A stretch of DNA of 64,000 bases. It comes from Vibrio amylolyticus (GTDB lineage Bacteria > Pseudomonadota > Gammaproteobacteria > Enterobacterales > Vibrionaceae). The notes under the pieces were generated by a model. It did not search any database, was not told the DNA's origin, and saw nothing but the letters and a program-made list of their open reading frames with translations. How positions within the stretch are numbered: position 1 is the first letter of the stretch; each line of letters starts with the position of its first letter. Made by a program: the position numbers and the translations under genes. The DNA lies in NCBI RefSeq assembly GCF_023145695.1, contig NZ_JAJHVV010000006.1, positions 294,792 through 358,791 on the forward strand. The letters are read 5' to 3'. This document shows, one piece after another, positions 1 through 10,537 of this stretch.

Positions 1-1836
1 TACCTTAAAAAGTATCTACCGCACTACTATTTGTGGTGTATTGGTTTGTGCTTACCGTTCTTCTTTTCGTTTATGTTGATGATGAATGATTGGTCGAGTG
101 TCTGGGTCATGTCATTTATGGCGTCGATCTTTTTGCACATATTATTGGTTCATGAAACCAAAGTATTGGTTACTCAATGCGTCGTATCGATAGGGTTTGC
201 TTTCGTACTCAGTTACTTGATAACTGGAGAAGTAGAGATACACGAAATAGATTGGTCTTATGTGCCTGTTTTTGGTTTCACCTACTTATTTGGTAACTTG
301 TTCTATTTTCGCAATCAACTTGAGCATGAAGCTAGGATCTCATTGGCAAAATCATTTGGTGCAGGTATTGCTCATGAGATGAGAAACCCTCTTAGTGCGC
401 TTAAAACAACGGTGGATTTGCTGAAGGCAACACTTGTAGGCAAAGAACCTAATTCTCCTCTTATATCATCACACGATCGTAAAGAGATGAGTGACCTACT
501 TGATGATGCAAATAGTATTATTCAAAATGGTAACGAAGCCATTGATCTTCTTTTAACCTCTATCGACCAGAACAGAGTATCCCGCTCTACGTTTTTAAAG
601 CACTCCGTTGACACCGTATTGGAGGATGCAATCAGCAGTTACCCTTATCAGTCTTTCGATGCTCAAAAGGCCGTTACGGTGGATGTAAAGGGAAGCTTCG
701 ATTATTTCGGTAGTGATACTTTACTTAAATATGCTTTGTATAACCTGTTCAAAAATGCGTTTTATTATCAGAGTGAATCACAGTTTAATCTTCATATTGA
801 AGTGATTGCAGGAGAAACTACCAATATATTGCGTGTGAAAGATAATGGGTTAGGTATTGAAGAGAGCAAAGTTGAAGCAATATTTAATGATTTCTATACC
901 TTTGGAAAAAATGGAAGCTACGGGCTAGGCCTGCCATTTTGTCGCCGTGTAATGCGTTCATTCGGAGGGGACATCGAGTGCCGTTCAGTAGTAGGGGAAT
1001 GGACAGAGTTTACTCTTCTCTTTCCTAAATATCGTTCAAGTACCGTTCAAGATATTAAGTTTGATCTTATTCGCAGCAAGACCATTCTTTCCATTGGGAC
1101 CGAGTTTTCTATCAATCGAAGTTTCAATGAGCAATCATTCTATTTGGGTTACCGTTTAAACTATGTCTCCATAGAGAAGGCACTAAAACTGGAAGAGTAT
1201 CAATTTGAGTACGATTTGATTTTTATTGATCTCGATAGTATTTCTGAAATGGATTTAAATGCCTTGGAGACTAACTTGTGCTTTACGGAAGCGAAAATTA
1301 TATATCTGTATGACCCTAGCATTGAGTATCACACTAACTTCAATCGGTTTTTACAGCTATCTGCAATCAGTAAACTTGAAATGGTTAATTCGTTTAACGA
1401 TACGTTAGATAGGCTAATTTTTGTCAATGAAGTGGAAGACCGAAATCGAGTACCGAAGAAAACCACATCGTTTGATAGAACGGTATTACTCGTGGACGAC
1501 AATGACTCAGTTCGTTCGTTAACATCGATATTGCTTTCGCAACAGGGGTTTCAAGTCATTGAGGCCAAAGATGGCAATGATGTATTGAAGCTAGTTGAAA
1601 CAGAAGAAGTTGATGTGGTGATCATGGATATTGAAATGCCACTGCTTAATGGCTTTGAGGCAACAAAATTGCTTCGCAGTTCATTGAGTGAAAAGGCGAA
1701 TATACCCGTCATCGGACATACTGGTGATAACAGTAGTGAGTGTATCGAACAAATGAAATTAGTGGGCATGAATGATTATATAATCAAACCAGCGACGAAT
1801 GATGTTTTAGTCTCTAAATTAGAACATTATATTTAA
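1..1836 (+). CDS. cqsS: CAI-1 autoinducer sensor kinase/phosphatase CqsS (5' end outside window)
   Basis: Hybrid membrane sensor kinase that detects the CqsA product CAI-1 and feeds the LuxU/LuxO phosphorelay. The frame is open from base 1; the first in-window start-like codon (31, TTG) lies inside the membrane domain, so roughly the first 70 residues are missing compared with the 686-aa V. cholerae protein (from memory). Visible in order: hydrophobic helices over the first ~90 residues, a DHp helix with phospho-acceptor His in AHEMRNPLSA, N box and G boxes (DNGLGIEE, SYGLGLPF), a linker, and a C-terminal receiver with VDDND, phospho-acceptor Asp in IMDIEMP and Lys in IIKPA. It is convergent with cqsA, the usual Vibrio pairing. 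Confidence 0.95.
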   Translation, partial: YLKKYLPHYYLWCIGLCLPFFFSFMLMMNDWSSVWVMSFMASIFLHILLVHETKVLVTQCVVSIGFAFVLSYLITGEVEIHEIDWSYVPVFGFTYLFGNLFYFRNQLEHEARISLAKSFGAGIAHEMRNPLSALKTTVDLLKATLVGKEPNSPLISSHDRKEMSDLLDDANSIIQNGNEAIDLLLTSIDQNRVSRSTFLKHSVDTVLEDAISSYPYQSFDAQKAVTVDVKGSFDYFGSDTLLKYALYNLFKNAFYYQSESQFNLHIEVIAGETTNILRVKDNGLGIEESKVEAIFNDFYTFGKNGSYGLGLPFCRRVMRSFGGDIECRSVVGEWTEFTLLFPKYRSSTVQDIKFDLIRSKTILSIGTEFSINRSFNEQSFYLGYRLNYVSIEKALKLEEYQFEYDLIFIDLDSISEMDLNALETNLCFTEAKIIYLYDPSIEYHTNFNRFLQLSAISKLEMVNSFNDTLDRLIFVNEVEDRNRVPKKTTSFDRTVLLVDDNDSVRSLTSILLSQQGFQVIEAKDGNDVLKLVETEEVDVVIMDIEMPLLNGFEATKLLRSSLSEKANIPVIGHTGDNSSECIEQMKLVGMNDYIIKPATNDVLVSKLEHYI

Positions 1837-1860
1837 CGTACACTTTTAAGCATTAAACAT

Positions 1861-1900
1861 AACACTACGTGCCCCTTTATACGTTGAACACGTAGTGTTT
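1861..1900 (+). terminator. Rho-independent terminator after cqsS
   Basis: An 11-bp stem (AACACTACGTG pairing with CACGTAGTGTT) is followed by TTTAAGTCCTTTTT. It lies between convergent cqsS and cqsA and may act in both directions, though the T tract is clear only for cqsS. Confidence 0.8.
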
Positions 1901-1944
1901 AAGTCCTTTTTCATTGATGGTTTTATTTAAGGTTTTATCGTTGT

Positions 1945-3123
1945 TTAAATGAAATACAATTCGGGATTATTGTAAGCCTTCTTACATACTTCGACGACAT
2001 GTGAAACCTCCTTTTTAGTCATATCGCTTTTTACTGATAATCGAATAATATTTTTGTTATTTGGTGTTGCGGGAGTACAAAACACAGATCCTAATACCCC
2101 ATTGCGTTCCAAAAAGTCTCTTACCCTAATTGTGTTTTGCGAGTCACCCGTCTCAAGGGCAATAATCTGCGATTCGCTCCTAATATTAAAGCCAATCTCT
2201 TTTAAGCCCTGAATGAGTGCATTTGAATGGGTGAAAAGAGCGTCTCTTTCTTGGTTACTCGATTTAATAACTCGTAACGTTTCGCTAATGCGTTCTAACT
2301 CATTGGCCATCATCGCTGAACTAAATATTGACGAATATGCAGCATAAGGGAGAGTTTCCCCATATCGGTTATTGCACCAGATCCCACCAGCTCTATAAGC
2401 AAATGTCTTTGCTAGGCTAGCCGTTAAGAAATCAACATGTGGCGTAAGCGCTAAGCTCTGAAGTAAGCCTGAGCCTTGTGGTCCGTGGGTTCCCAGTGAA
2501 TGGGACTCATCAATGACGGTGGCGCAGTGATATTGATTTGCGACGTCGACAATGTCTTCAAGAGGCGCAACGGTGCCAAGTGTACTGTAAATAGAATCGG
2601 CAACAATTACCCCTGGTCCGTACTTCTTAATCAACCGCTTTAGGTGCCGTGTATTGTTATGCATGAAGGGATGAATATTAGCACCTGCATAGCGAGCGCC
2701 TTCCCAAAGCGACATATGGGTAAAAAAATCGATGTAGACATTTGTGGAGGAGTGGCAGATTGTTTGCATTAACGCCGTGTTCGCAATCCATCCTGACGGG
2801 ACAATGGTACAGTTATCAAAACCGGTAAATTCAGCCATCTCTTGCTCAACACGTTGGTTGATTCCATCATTATGGAGAAATACATTCGACATAAATGCAT
2901 TATCTGTTGAGGAAGCTAATGAGGATATTTGTTTATCTATAATCGAAGGGTGGCTACCTAAGCTTAAGTAGTCATTGCTCTGCAAAATAACATCATTTAC
3001 TTTAGGGCTTCTACCTAGAACTAAGTTTCTCCCTTTATCTTGAGGCGTAATTAATGCCTCAATACTTTTAGACAATTGTTTTTCTAGCACATAGGGCAAA
3101 GCCAAATTTGTTGGATATTTCAT
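1945..3123 (-). CDS. cqsA: CAI-1 autoinducer synthase CqsA
   Basis: PLP-dependent alpha-oxoamine synthase-fold enzyme that joins an acyl-CoA to an aminobutyrate-derived donor to make the CAI-1 precursor. The 392-aa protein matches V. cholerae CqsA closely by eye: LVLGR, ILQSNDYL, VYIDFF.HMSLWEGARYA, DESHSLGTHG for the cofactor pocket, and TASLAKTFAYRAG with the Schiff-base Lys. I start it at the second ATG of an ATGACTATG pair because AAAAGG sits 7 nt upstream; the first ATG (3129) is too close to that site. Cytosolic, and convergent with its receptor gene cqsS. Confidence 0.96.
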   Translation of the reverse strand: MKYPTNLALPYVLEKQLSKSIEALITPQDKGRNLVLGRSPKVNDVILQSNDYLSLGSHPSIIDKQISSLASSTDNAFMSNVFLHNDGINQRVEQEMAEFTGFDNCTIVPSGWIANTALMQTICHSSTNVYIDFFTHMSLWEGARYAGANIHPFMHNNTRHLKRLIKKYGPGVIVADSIYSTLGTVAPLEDIVDVANQYHCATVIDESHSLGTHGPQGSGLLQSLALTPHVDFLTASLAKTFAYRAGGIWCNNRYGETLPYAAYSSIFSSAMMANELERISETLRVIKSSNQERDALFTHSNALIQGLKEIGFNIRSESQIIALETGDSQNTIRVRDFLERNGVLGSVFCTPATPNNKNIIRLSVKSDMTKKEVSHVVEVCKKAYNNPELYFI

Positions 3124-3359
3124 AGTCATACCTTTTAGTATTTAACGGTTCAGTGCCAGCTGACTCATTATCTATGACAGCAAACTATGAACTGGTCGAC
3201 TACGAAAAATCTATTTTTTAGCTAAGGTTACAAATAAAGATCCTCAGAAATACAGTTAGATACAAATCTATATTCCATCGGAAGTCTACATTGTTAGTGG
3301 TAACGAGAAATCATATGGTGAATGAAAATTAAGAGATGACCATGACCATCATAATAATA

Positions 3360-4379
3360 CTAATTTTTACCGAGCTTTTCGGGCCAGTACATTTTCACAT
3401 AGCGTAAAGAAACCCATATAACGAGTACCGTTGAAATGGTTAACTCAAGGAAACCAAATTTATGTAACCAATGCCAATGTGGATGGTACTCTTCGAAGAA
3501 ATCAGTTAATCGAAACATTGCTATTGAACTAATTACCGAAGGGAACGTGACGGCTGCAATGGATGGTCTGAATTGAAGTCGCATTAACCTGAAATAACAC
3601 AAGTAGATAAACAGGGTCATCGTCACGGCTATGCCAGCCAATGCACCTGTCATTATTGGATCTGGATTCGAAAAGTTAACTAGGTAGCTAGCAAGCGTTA
3701 AATTAATTGGTGCCGCCATAATGGCAAGGGTAGGCTTCGCTCTAATTGAAAGTGCCCCTTCAAATACAAGACGATACAAAACCACAGGTAACATAAAGAA
3801 ATAGATACCGATGCAGGTATTAACCAAGGTTGAAGAGAAGACATTGTACCCGAATTGTGTGCCAGCCAATGAGCTACTGATCAAGCCAACAGGGTATAAA
3901 AACCAACTCGGTACGACATTAGACATCTTAAAGTTTGATAGCTGGAATGTGAAAAACAGTATCATCATGGTTATGTGCAGTATCAATGCGGCAGCCCAAA
4001 TAGGGTAGGCAATGATGGGAGAAATAGCGGCAAGGTAATCACAAAGAATAAGCAAAGACATACTTATCGGAGCCATTAAGCTGCCACTTAGCGGATGCTT
4101 AAGATCACTAATAAACATTCTATAGCTCGTTAAGTATTTGAGCAAAACCGGCATAAGTAATATAGCGCCTAACCCTGCTAGAAAAGGACGTATTGGGCCT
4201 CCAATTTCTGGAACATATAAATCCCATGCTTGGCCTAACCCAATAATACCTAGCGCTAATGAAGCCTGAGAAGGGGGGACACTATTAAATTGGGTAAACC
4301 TTTTCCAGTTCAACGAATTACTCCATACGAGAACGCGGTAAATGAAGCCTAGGGGACGCTTGGCTTTTGTGATGCGCAT
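3360..4379 (-). CDS. TDT/TehA-SLAC1 family membrane transporter
   Basis: 339-aa protein made almost entirely of hydrophobic helices (about ten), with the family-like stretches SLALGIIGLGQAWD near the N-terminus, a PIWAAALILHITMM helix and a VPSWFLYPVGL loop. The family (tellurite-resistance/dicarboxylate transporters, plant SLAC1) moves small anions or dicarboxylic acids across the inner membrane; TehA homologues can contribute to tellurite resistance. Nothing in the sequence fixes the substrate. It follows cqsA on the same strand after a 236-bp gap, so it probably has its own promoter. Confidence 0.8.
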   Translation of the reverse strand: MRITKAKRPLGFIYRVLVWSNSLNWKRFTQFNSVPPSQASLALGIIGLGQAWDLYVPEIGGPIRPFLAGLGAILLMPVLLKYLTSYRMFISDLKHPLSGSLMAPISMSLLILCDYLAAISPIIAYPIWAAALILHITMMILFFTFQLSNFKMSNVVPSWFLYPVGLISSSLAGTQFGYNVFSSTLVNTCIGIYFFMLPVVLYRLVFEGALSIRAKPTLAIMAAPINLTLASYLVNFSNPDPIMTGALAGIAVTMTLFIYLCYFRLMRLQFRPSIAAVTFPSVISSIAMFRLTDFFEEYHPHWHWLHKFGFLELTISTVLVIWVSLRYVKMYWPEKLGKN

Positions 4380-4956
4380 AGTATCAATCTATTAGGTTTG
4401 TATGCAAATACTACCAATGTCGCTTAATACGACTTATTCAAATAAAATAAGACGTTAGTGAAGAATATGACGTAATTAAACCCTATAAATAAGACCATTG
4501 GCATAATTTTGGCCGGTGAATGAATGATATCCAACACAGCTGGAAAATAAGATTTTTAAAATACTCACTCAACCAAGAAGTAGAATTGAAAAAATTGTGT
4601 TTGAAAATGGGATGTACGTCACTTTCGTCGCTTGTAAATGACGAAATTTGAACCATAGTTAATGTGTAAGGCAATCTGAACCACCGACTCGCAGGGAGGA
4701 ACACTAGGGCCTTACATACAATTTGGATGGATTCAAAGAAACAAAATTTAGCTCCTCGTAAAAGTTCAAGTCGCAACATAAGTTGGCTTGATTCGCGAAC
4801 TCACGATTGAGTAACGAGGGATAGGGCGCGCTCATTGTAGTGCGCCTTTCGTCGTTTAGAGACTTACTCCTTTACTCTTTTTAAATCAGTTTGATATTCA
4901 AAAATATTCAATTCCCGATATACTCTTATGAATAATTCAGACGCTAAGGCTATTTA
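4380..4956. other. Intergenic region, no gene recognised
   Basis: 577 bp between the divergent transporter and CobW genes. A 98-codon minus-strand frame (4483-4779) is present, but its aromatic and Cys-rich translation has no convincing start signal and looks accidental. I saw no clear Zur-like palindrome upstream of the CobW gene. Confidence 0.5.
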
Positions 4957-5940
4957 ATGGAAAAGCGAATTCCAACCAACATAATTACTGGCTTTTTAGG
5001 TGTTGGTAAAACGACGACTATCCTCAACTTATTGAAAAACAAACCGGACAATGAAAAGTGGGGGGTATTGGTCAATGAGTTTGGAGAAATTGGAATAGAC
5101 GGAGCGATATTGACCGAACAAGGTGCACAAATTAAAGAAGTACCTGGCGGTTGTATGTGTTGTACCGCTGGAGTGCCAATGTCCGTGGGAATCAATGCGC
5201 TACTACGAACCAAGCCTGATAGATTATTGATTGAGCCAACAGGGCTTGGTCACCCTAAGAAAGTCGTCGCAACATTGATTTCTCCACAGTACGAAAAATA
5301 CGTTGATCTAAAAGCGACCATTGCTTTGGTTGATCCTAGAAACTTGAGTAATACTAAATATACCGAAAATCAGAATTTTAATGATCAACTCGACACTGCT
5401 GATGTGGTTATTGGTAGTAAGGTCGATCAGTGTACCGTTGCCGATATCGATGCGTTTAACGATTGGATTACCGATCAAGCTCCTGCAAAAACCTTCAGCA
5501 AATTGATTAAGCACGGTGAGTTGCCTTTAGAAGTTCTAGACAACGTACGCTTGCATGGTAGCGCTTCTTCCCAAATAGAAGACCATCACCATGAACACGC
5601 AGAGATGGAGCCTCAGTTCCAGCTTCCTCCAGGCCAAACGTACATTAGAAAAGAGAACTCAGGACAAGGGTATAAGAGTTGTGGTTGGTTATTTGGTCCG
5701 GAAGTAGAGTTTAACTTTGATGATCTGTTCTCCATGCTAAGCGACTTAACAGCAGAACGAGTGAAAGGTGTTATCAATACTGACCAGGGATGTTTTACCT
5801 TTAATAAGGCAAATGGCGTGCTGTCGGTGAACAATTTATCATTGCAAGGTTTTGAATCTCGCCTTGAAGTTATTGATTCTCAGTTACTTCCTTGGGATCA
5901 ATTAGAAAAAGTATTAATAAAACTAGCAGATATTGAGTGA
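4957..5940 (+). CDS. CobW/COG0523 GTP-binding metallochaperone
   Basis: 327-aa SIMIBI-class GTPase of the CobW/ZNG1 group, which uses GTP hydrolysis to deliver zinc or another metal to target enzymes. Walker A GFLGVGKT is at residues 12-19, the metal-binding CxCC motif (GGCMCC) at about 66-69, the switch-like IEPTGLG at about 94, and a SKVD guanine motif. A His-rich insert (EDHHHEHAE) at about residue 207 is a typical metal-buffering segment, and a CobW C-terminal domain follows. The isolated gene is flanked by a terminator. Which metal or client it serves cannot be read from the sequence. Confidence 0.9.
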   Translation: MEKRIPTNIITGFLGVGKTTTILNLLKNKPDNEKWGVLVNEFGEIGIDGAILTEQGAQIKEVPGGCMCCTAGVPMSVGINALLRTKPDRLLIEPTGLGHPKKVVATLISPQYEKYVDLKATIALVDPRNLSNTKYTENQNFNDQLDTADVVIGSKVDQCTVADIDAFNDWITDQAPAKTFSKLIKHGELPLEVLDNVRLHGSASSQIEDHHHEHAEMEPQFQLPPGQTYIRKENSGQGYKSCGWLFGPEVEFNFDDLFSMLSDLTAERVKGVINTDQGCFTFNKANGVLSVNNLSLQGFESRLEVIDSQLLPWDQLEKVLIKLADIE

Positions 5941-6007
5941 TTTAAGAGAGACATAACCCTTAATACCCCTTATAAAATTATGTGTTATTAATGAAACTAT
6001 CGACAAG

Positions 6008-6057
6008 AACCGTCTTGATAAAATGATCTAGATCAAATTATTGAAGGCGGTTTTTTT
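6008..6057 (+). terminator. Rho-independent terminator after the CobW gene
   Basis: AACCGTCTT pairs with GAAGGCGGTT around an AT-rich loop and is followed directly by seven T residues. Confidence 0.75.
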
Positions 6058-6267
6058 ATGCAACCAGTTCTCTACTACGATTAATAAGTCAGAAAAATAA
6101 GTGACAAAAAGTCACTACAAGGCTAGGTGCGAACAGCACCCAAACAACTTACGTATTTTGCGCAATACGAATTATTACACGACCTAATACGTAATCGTCG
6201 TTCTATTTAACGTTCCCTATGACGGTACGGCTAACTAGACAACACCTCGTTGATTGGGAAGGTAACC

Positions 6268-8520
6268 ATGTCATTGAAATATAAACTACTGATAATATTG
6301 CTTATTATTGGTTTAACCCCAGCGTTGATCATTTCCACTTGGTCACTGTATGTTGCGAACAAAAACTTCGAGAAACAAACCTTTAGTCAGTTAATCGCAT
6401 TAAGAGAAGTTAAAAAATCGGCGGTAATTGAATACCTAAATACAAGAGTAGAACAAGCAAACTCTCTTGCTAATAATCAATCCATAATAGACGCGACCAC
6501 TGCTTTTTCTAATGCCTTTAACGAGTTATCGACAAATTATAATGTTGAAGCTGAATCGGGTATTGATCGAAAGCTTGCTAATTATTATCGCGATAATTTT
6601 ATATCAACGTTAATTGAAAAATCTCCGAATACGAAAGGCAATGTAACAGCGTTACAGTTAACTAGAGATATCAGCCCTAGCGGTAAGCTTCTCCAACTCG
6701 ATTACATTGTCAATAATCAAGCCGCAGTAGGGAGCAAAGATAGCCAAGTACGATCTGGAAGAAATTCAAAGTACGATGAAGTCCATGCCGGCATACACCC
6801 ATATTTAAACGATCTTTTAGATAGGTTTGGTTACTACGATATCTTCTTGTTGGATATTGATACGGGAAATATTATTTATTCCGTCTTCAAAGAAGTGGAC
6901 TACGGAACGTCCATGATAGACGGTCCTTATGCAAATAGTGGTCTGGCAAAAGCATTTCAGAAAGCGAAATCAGCAGATCGAAATGAGGGGGCTTCACTCG
7001 TTGATTTTACCCCATATTTACCATCCTATAACGCACCTGCGGGATTTATTGCCGTACCCGTCTATGACAATGGGCTGAAAGTAGGTGTACTCGCGTTTCA
7101 GTTTCCGATTGACCGCCTTAATATGATTATGTCAGAGCGCTCTGGCTTAGGAGAAACAGGTGAAACTTACTTAGTTGGGGGAGATAAATTGATGCGTTCG
7201 GACTCCTATTTAGACCCAACGAACCGAAGTGTTAATGCATCATTTGCCAAGCCTGAAACTGGTAGCGTGAATACAGAATCAGTGAAGAAAGCACTCAACG
7301 GTGAAGCGGGAATTGGGGCAATATACGATTACAACAATACGCTTGTACTGTCTGCTTATGAACCTTTAAATGTACACGGACTCAATTGGGCGATTATTAC
7401 CGAAATCGACGAGAAAGAAGCGTGCGCGGCGTTCTATGATCTTAGGGACATAATGTTAACGTTAGCTGGTGTCGTTATTTTGTTTATTGTCATCATCGCA
7501 ATGGTCATCGCTAGAAGTATCATGAAACCTTTAGGGGGCGAGCCTAGTGCTATGCAGCGAATAGCCAGTAACATTGCTAGCGGGGATCTTTCCGAAGAGT
7601 TTGAGATTCATGAATCAGCTGGTGGCGTTTATTTGTCCATGCATCAAATGGCGAATAGTTTAAAAGAAATGCTAATGAAAATATCGGACGCGGCATTACA
7701 ACAATCAAACGCATCACAGCAGTTAACGAAGGTCACCAGCGATACAGACAGAAGCGTGAATCAACAGCGTCAAAACACTGATCAAGTGGCCAATGCAATG
7801 AATGAATTGTCAACTACGGTTGCAGAAGTAACGAAAAGTACCAATGAAGCCGCTGAAGCCTCTATACTCGCGCAAGAGAAAGTAACGACAAGTTATGAGC
7901 AAGTAACTAACGTTTCTGCCGAAATTCGCCAGTTATCTGATGGTCTCAATAATTCTCGAGAAAAAATCACGCGTTTAAACAGCAGTGCAGAAAATATTTC
8001 CAATATATTAACCACCATAACATCGATATCAGAGCGGACTAACTTGCTTGCACTGAACGCAGCCATTGAAGCGGCGAGAGCCGGAGAGCAAGGGCGTGGC
8101 TTTGCTGTTGTCGCTGATGAGGTTCGTTCTTTGGCTTCTAGTACCAAAGAGTCAAGTGAAGAAGTGTCGCAGATGATCGCCATGTTGCAACGAGATGCAA
8201 CAGAAACGAGAGACGTCATGGAGCATGGCATTGAACACGCTGAGCATGTTGCAAACTATGCGTTAAAAACAACGGAATCATTAAAAGTGGCCTCAGAATC
8301 GGTAGACGTAATTGCAGATATTACGACTCAAATTGCAACGGTTGCTGAAGAGCAAAATAGCGTTACAGAAGAGATCAATCGAAACATTCAGGAGATCAGC
8401 TTAATGTCGATAGAGGCGGAGCGCTCTGTGCACCAAATATCAGAATCAAGTGGGCAATTAGATGAGCTTTCTAATTCGCTTGAAGCTATGGTCGGGGAGT
8501 TTAAAGTAGAGACTAGGTAA
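6268..8520 (+). CDS. Methyl-accepting chemotaxis protein with Cache-type sensor
   Basis: 750-aa chemoreceptor. N-terminal transmembrane helix at about residues 5-25; a long periplasmic region of about 370 residues ending in a Cache-like segment ([17 protein letters not shown], then a [10 protein letters not shown] strand); a second helix near 395-415; a HAMP-like linker ([10 protein letters not shown]); and a complete signalling hairpin with the conserved tip [20 protein letters not shown] and [12 protein letters not shown]. No C-terminal CheR/CheB-docking pentapeptide is seen. Start chosen at the ATG at 6268 with GGAAGG upstream rather than an earlier TTG. It would control flagellar rotation through CheA/CheW; the ligand is unknown. 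Confidence 0.93.
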   Translation: MSLKYKLLIILLIIGLTPALIISTWSLYVANKNFEKQTFSQLIALREVKKSAVIEYLNTRVEQANSLANNQSIIDATTAFSNAFNELSTNYNVEAESGIDRKLANYYRDNFISTLIEKSPNTKGNVTALQLTRDISPSGKLLQLDYIVNNQAAVGSKDSQVRSGRNSKYDEVHAGIHPYLNDLLDRFGYYDIFLLDIDTGNIIYSVFKEVDYGTSMIDGPYANSGLAKAFQKAKSADRNEGASLVDFTPYLPSYNAPAGFIAVPVYDNGLKVGVLAFQFPIDRLNMIMSERSGLGETGETYLVGGDKLMRSDSYLDPTNRSVNASFAKPETGSVNTESVKKALNGEAGIGAIYDYNNTLVLSAYEPLNVHGLNWAIITEIDEKEACAAFYDLRDIMLTLAGVVILFIVIIAMVIARSIMKPLGGEPSAMQRIASNIASGDLSEEFEIHESAGGVYLSMHQMANSLKEMLMKISDAALQQSNASQQLTKVTSDTDRSVNQQRQNTDQVANAMNELSTTVAEVTKSTNEAAEASILAQEKVTTSYEQVTNVSAEIRQLSDGLNNSREKITRLNSSAENISNILTTITSISERTNLLALNAAIEAARAGEQGRGFAVVADEVRSLASSTKESSEEVSQMIAMLQRDATETRDVMEHGIEHAEHVANYALKTTESLKVASESVDVIADITTQIATVAEEQNSVTEEINRNIQEISLMSIEAERSVHQISESSGQLDELSNSLEAMVGEFKVETR

Positions 8521-8532
8521 TCTGTTACGCGC

Positions 8533-8590
8533 ATATAGGGGGTCTTGTGCTCCCCTATATAAAAAATACCGCTAATAGCAGCGGTATTTT
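8533..8590. terminator. Tandem hairpins, bidirectional terminator
   Basis: Two adjacent hairpins (ATATAGGGG...CCCCTATAT and AAATACCGCT...AGCGGTATTT) lie between the convergent chemoreceptor and rbgA. The second has A-rich and T-rich arms that suit termination from both strands. Confidence 0.75.
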
Positions 8591-8619
8591 AAATGACGTA
8601 AAAAATTAGAACGTGTGAA

Positions 8620-9564
8620 TTAACGCTTATTTCTTAGGTAACGTTTTCTACGTTCTTCTTTCTTTTTAATCTTCTGTTCTTCTTTTTTCGCGGTTTCAAT
8701 TTCCACTTCAACCAGCTCTTGAGTAATCATTTCTGGAAGTTCTAGCGTGATTTTCCCTAGTGTTCCGCTGCGCAATTCATGAAGAAGGATCTCTGAGGCT
8801 TTGTGTAAATCAACACGGCCACCAGAACGGAGCGCACCACGGTTACGTCCAATCTCTTCCATAAGTTCGAGATCTGATTCAGGCAGCTCTTCAATGTTGT
8901 AACGTTCTTTTAGCCTATCTGGATACTGTTTGGCCAAATACTCAACGGTGTAGAACGCAACTTCGTCATATTCCATTGCCGTATCTTTCACCGCGCCAGT
9001 GGCTGCTAAACGAAAGCCACTGTGTGGGTTTTCAACTTTTGGCCATAACACTCCAGGAGTGTCAGAAAGTACAACACCGTTTTGTAGGTTGATACGTTGC
9101 TGGCGACGAGTTACAGCGGGCTGGTTACCTGTGACTGCAATAGTTCGGCCTGCAAGCGCGTTTATGATGGTTGATTTACCAACGTTAGGAATCCCCATGA
9201 TCATGGTACGAATATTTTTGCCGATCTCTTCACGGTGTGGCGCAAGTTTACGAACAAGCTCCATAATCTTAGATACTTCACTCGCTTGAGATGTCGTGAT
9301 TGCGATGGCTTTTACACCTTGCTCTTTCTCTAGATGATCGATCCAAAGTTGAGTGAGCTCTGGGTCAGCGAGGTCGCGCTTGTTAAGTACTTTGACTACA
9401 GGAGTCTCGCCACGTAATTTGGAGATGACTGGGTTCTCACTACTAAATGGTATACGAGCGTCGAGAACTTCGATAATGACGTCGACTTGAGGGATCGCTT
9501 CTTCAATCTCTTTAAGGGCTTTATGCATATGCCCAGGGAACCATTGAATTGCATTGTTAACCAT
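8620..9564 (-). CDS. rbgA: Ribosome biogenesis GTPase RbgA/YlqF
   Basis: 314-aa circularly permuted GTPase involved in late 50S subunit assembly. The N-terminal WFPGHM motif and VIEVLDARIP are followed by the permuted motif order: NKRDL (G4) near residue 62, then GIPNVGKSTI (G1) and DTPGVLWP (G3). A Lys/Arg-rich C-terminal tail (KKEEQKIKKKEERRKR) is fitting for an rRNA-binding protein. The start ATG has no competitor, and the 5' flank carries 10-bp direct repeats described separately. A housekeeping gene that marks the left border of the accessory patch. Confidence 0.95.
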   Translation of the reverse strand: MVNNAIQWFPGHMHKALKEIEEAIPQVDVIIEVLDARIPFSSENPVISKLRGETPVVKVLNKRDLADPELTQLWIDHLEKEQGVKAIAITTSQASEVSKIMELVRKLAPHREEIGKNIRTMIMGIPNVGKSTIINALAGRTIAVTGNQPAVTRRQQRINLQNGVVLSDTPGVLWPKVENPHSGFRLAATGAVKDTAMEYDEVAFYTVEYLAKQYPDRLKERYNIEELPESDLELMEEIGRNRGALRSGGRVDLHKASEILLHELRSGTLGKITLELPEMITQELVEVEIETAKKEEQKIKKKEERRKRYLRNKR

Positions 9565-9600
9565 TTGTTTTTATTACCTTAGTGTGAATATCTAGAGCTA

Positions 9601-9622
9601 TGGGGTACATAGTGGGGTACAT
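9601..9622. repeat. Direct repeat TGGGGTACAT x2 beside rbgA
   Basis: Two identical 10-mers (9601-9610 and 9613-9622) separated by AG, 37 nt upstream of the rbgA start. Short direct repeats of this kind resemble tyrosine-integrase arm-type sites at prophage or island ends; no integrase is present, so this reading is inference. Confidence 0.5.
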
Positions 9623-10214
9623 AAATCTAGCGCTATTCTAGTTAGCTTTAATGAGCATATTGTACTTGATAATCGAATTGTTATCTATTTATGTGAACGA
9701 AAGATTGATGAACTATCTAGGGCGGATGAGTACACGATGAGTCTATCTAGTCACTACTTTGTATAGAAAAATAATAAATTAATATGGTCTGTTATTCATA
9801 GTGTATATCGAAAGTTAGATTAGTAATATATAGATTCGACTCACAGAACTGAATATTCTATAAAGAATCCAGCTCACAATAATAATGAATGGTAAGTTTG
9901 TTTTTCTAATATGTGCTTGAGCCGGATCTAATAACGTCACTAACTTAAAACTAGGTTTATACACATATGGTTTAACATGAATCGCCACCCTTTATTGTTA
10001 TATTAATTATATAACCAACTGATAACAAAGCTATTTTATGTGAGCGTCTCATTGGGTTTGACCGAAAATATTTGTATTTATTATAGAGAAAAAGCCCACT
10101 TAATTACCCTTGTTCTATTAGTTTTTAGTGAGTTTGATATTATTATTTTAATGTGTTTTTATTGTTTTAAAGCAGAGTCAATTTAATTTAAGTAATAAGG
10201 TGATAAGGGTTGTT
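9623..10214. other. AT-rich non-coding stretch
   Basis: About 590 bp of AT-rich sequence with no coding frame that I trust. Likely left flank of an accessory element and promoter region of the AlpA-type regulator. Confidence 0.5.
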
Positions 10215-10409
10215 ATGAAGGTATACAGTGCGAAACAGGTTTGTGAAATGCTGAGTATTAGTCAGTCTACATTAAATAGAATGATAGAGCGGGGTGAATT
10301 CCCCGATGCAATTCTTATTAGTAAAAGAAGAAAAGGTTTTACAGATAAATCGATAAAAAAGTGGCTTGAGGAGCGAGAAAATAGAAAAAACAAACAACAA
10401 GAAAAGTAA
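10215..10409 (+). CDS. AlpA-family phage-type transcriptional regulator
   Basis: 64-aa MerR-like excisionase/AlpA protein: YSAKQVCEMLSISQSTLNRM is the helix-turn-helix, followed by the wing GEFPDAILISKRRKGF and the closing KSIKKWLEER helix. Such proteins switch on integrase or excision functions in P4-like satellites and islands. Start at ATG 10215 with AAGGG 5 nt upstream; an in-frame GTG at 10200 is less likely. It is followed by unknown genes on the same strand, with no integrase nearby, so the element is either degraded or of an unfamiliar type. Confidence 0.85.
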   Translation: MKVYSAKQVCEMLSISQSTLNRMIERGEFPDAILISKRRKGFTDKSIKKWLEERENRKNKQQEK

Positions 10410-10537
10410 ATCATTTGGCAACATATTAATACTTCAGATTGCAAGGGTTGACTCTATTTTGTCATGTAATGTGGGCATTAAATAGCTTCACATAGATAGC
10501 AGCAAGTATCCTCACATACCGTACAGGGTGATAACTG

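Noticed and set aside
4483..4779. 98-codon minus-strand frame in the gap before the CobW gene
   Set aside because: Composition rich in Phe, Trp and Ser with no ribosome site or recognisable domain; probably chance.
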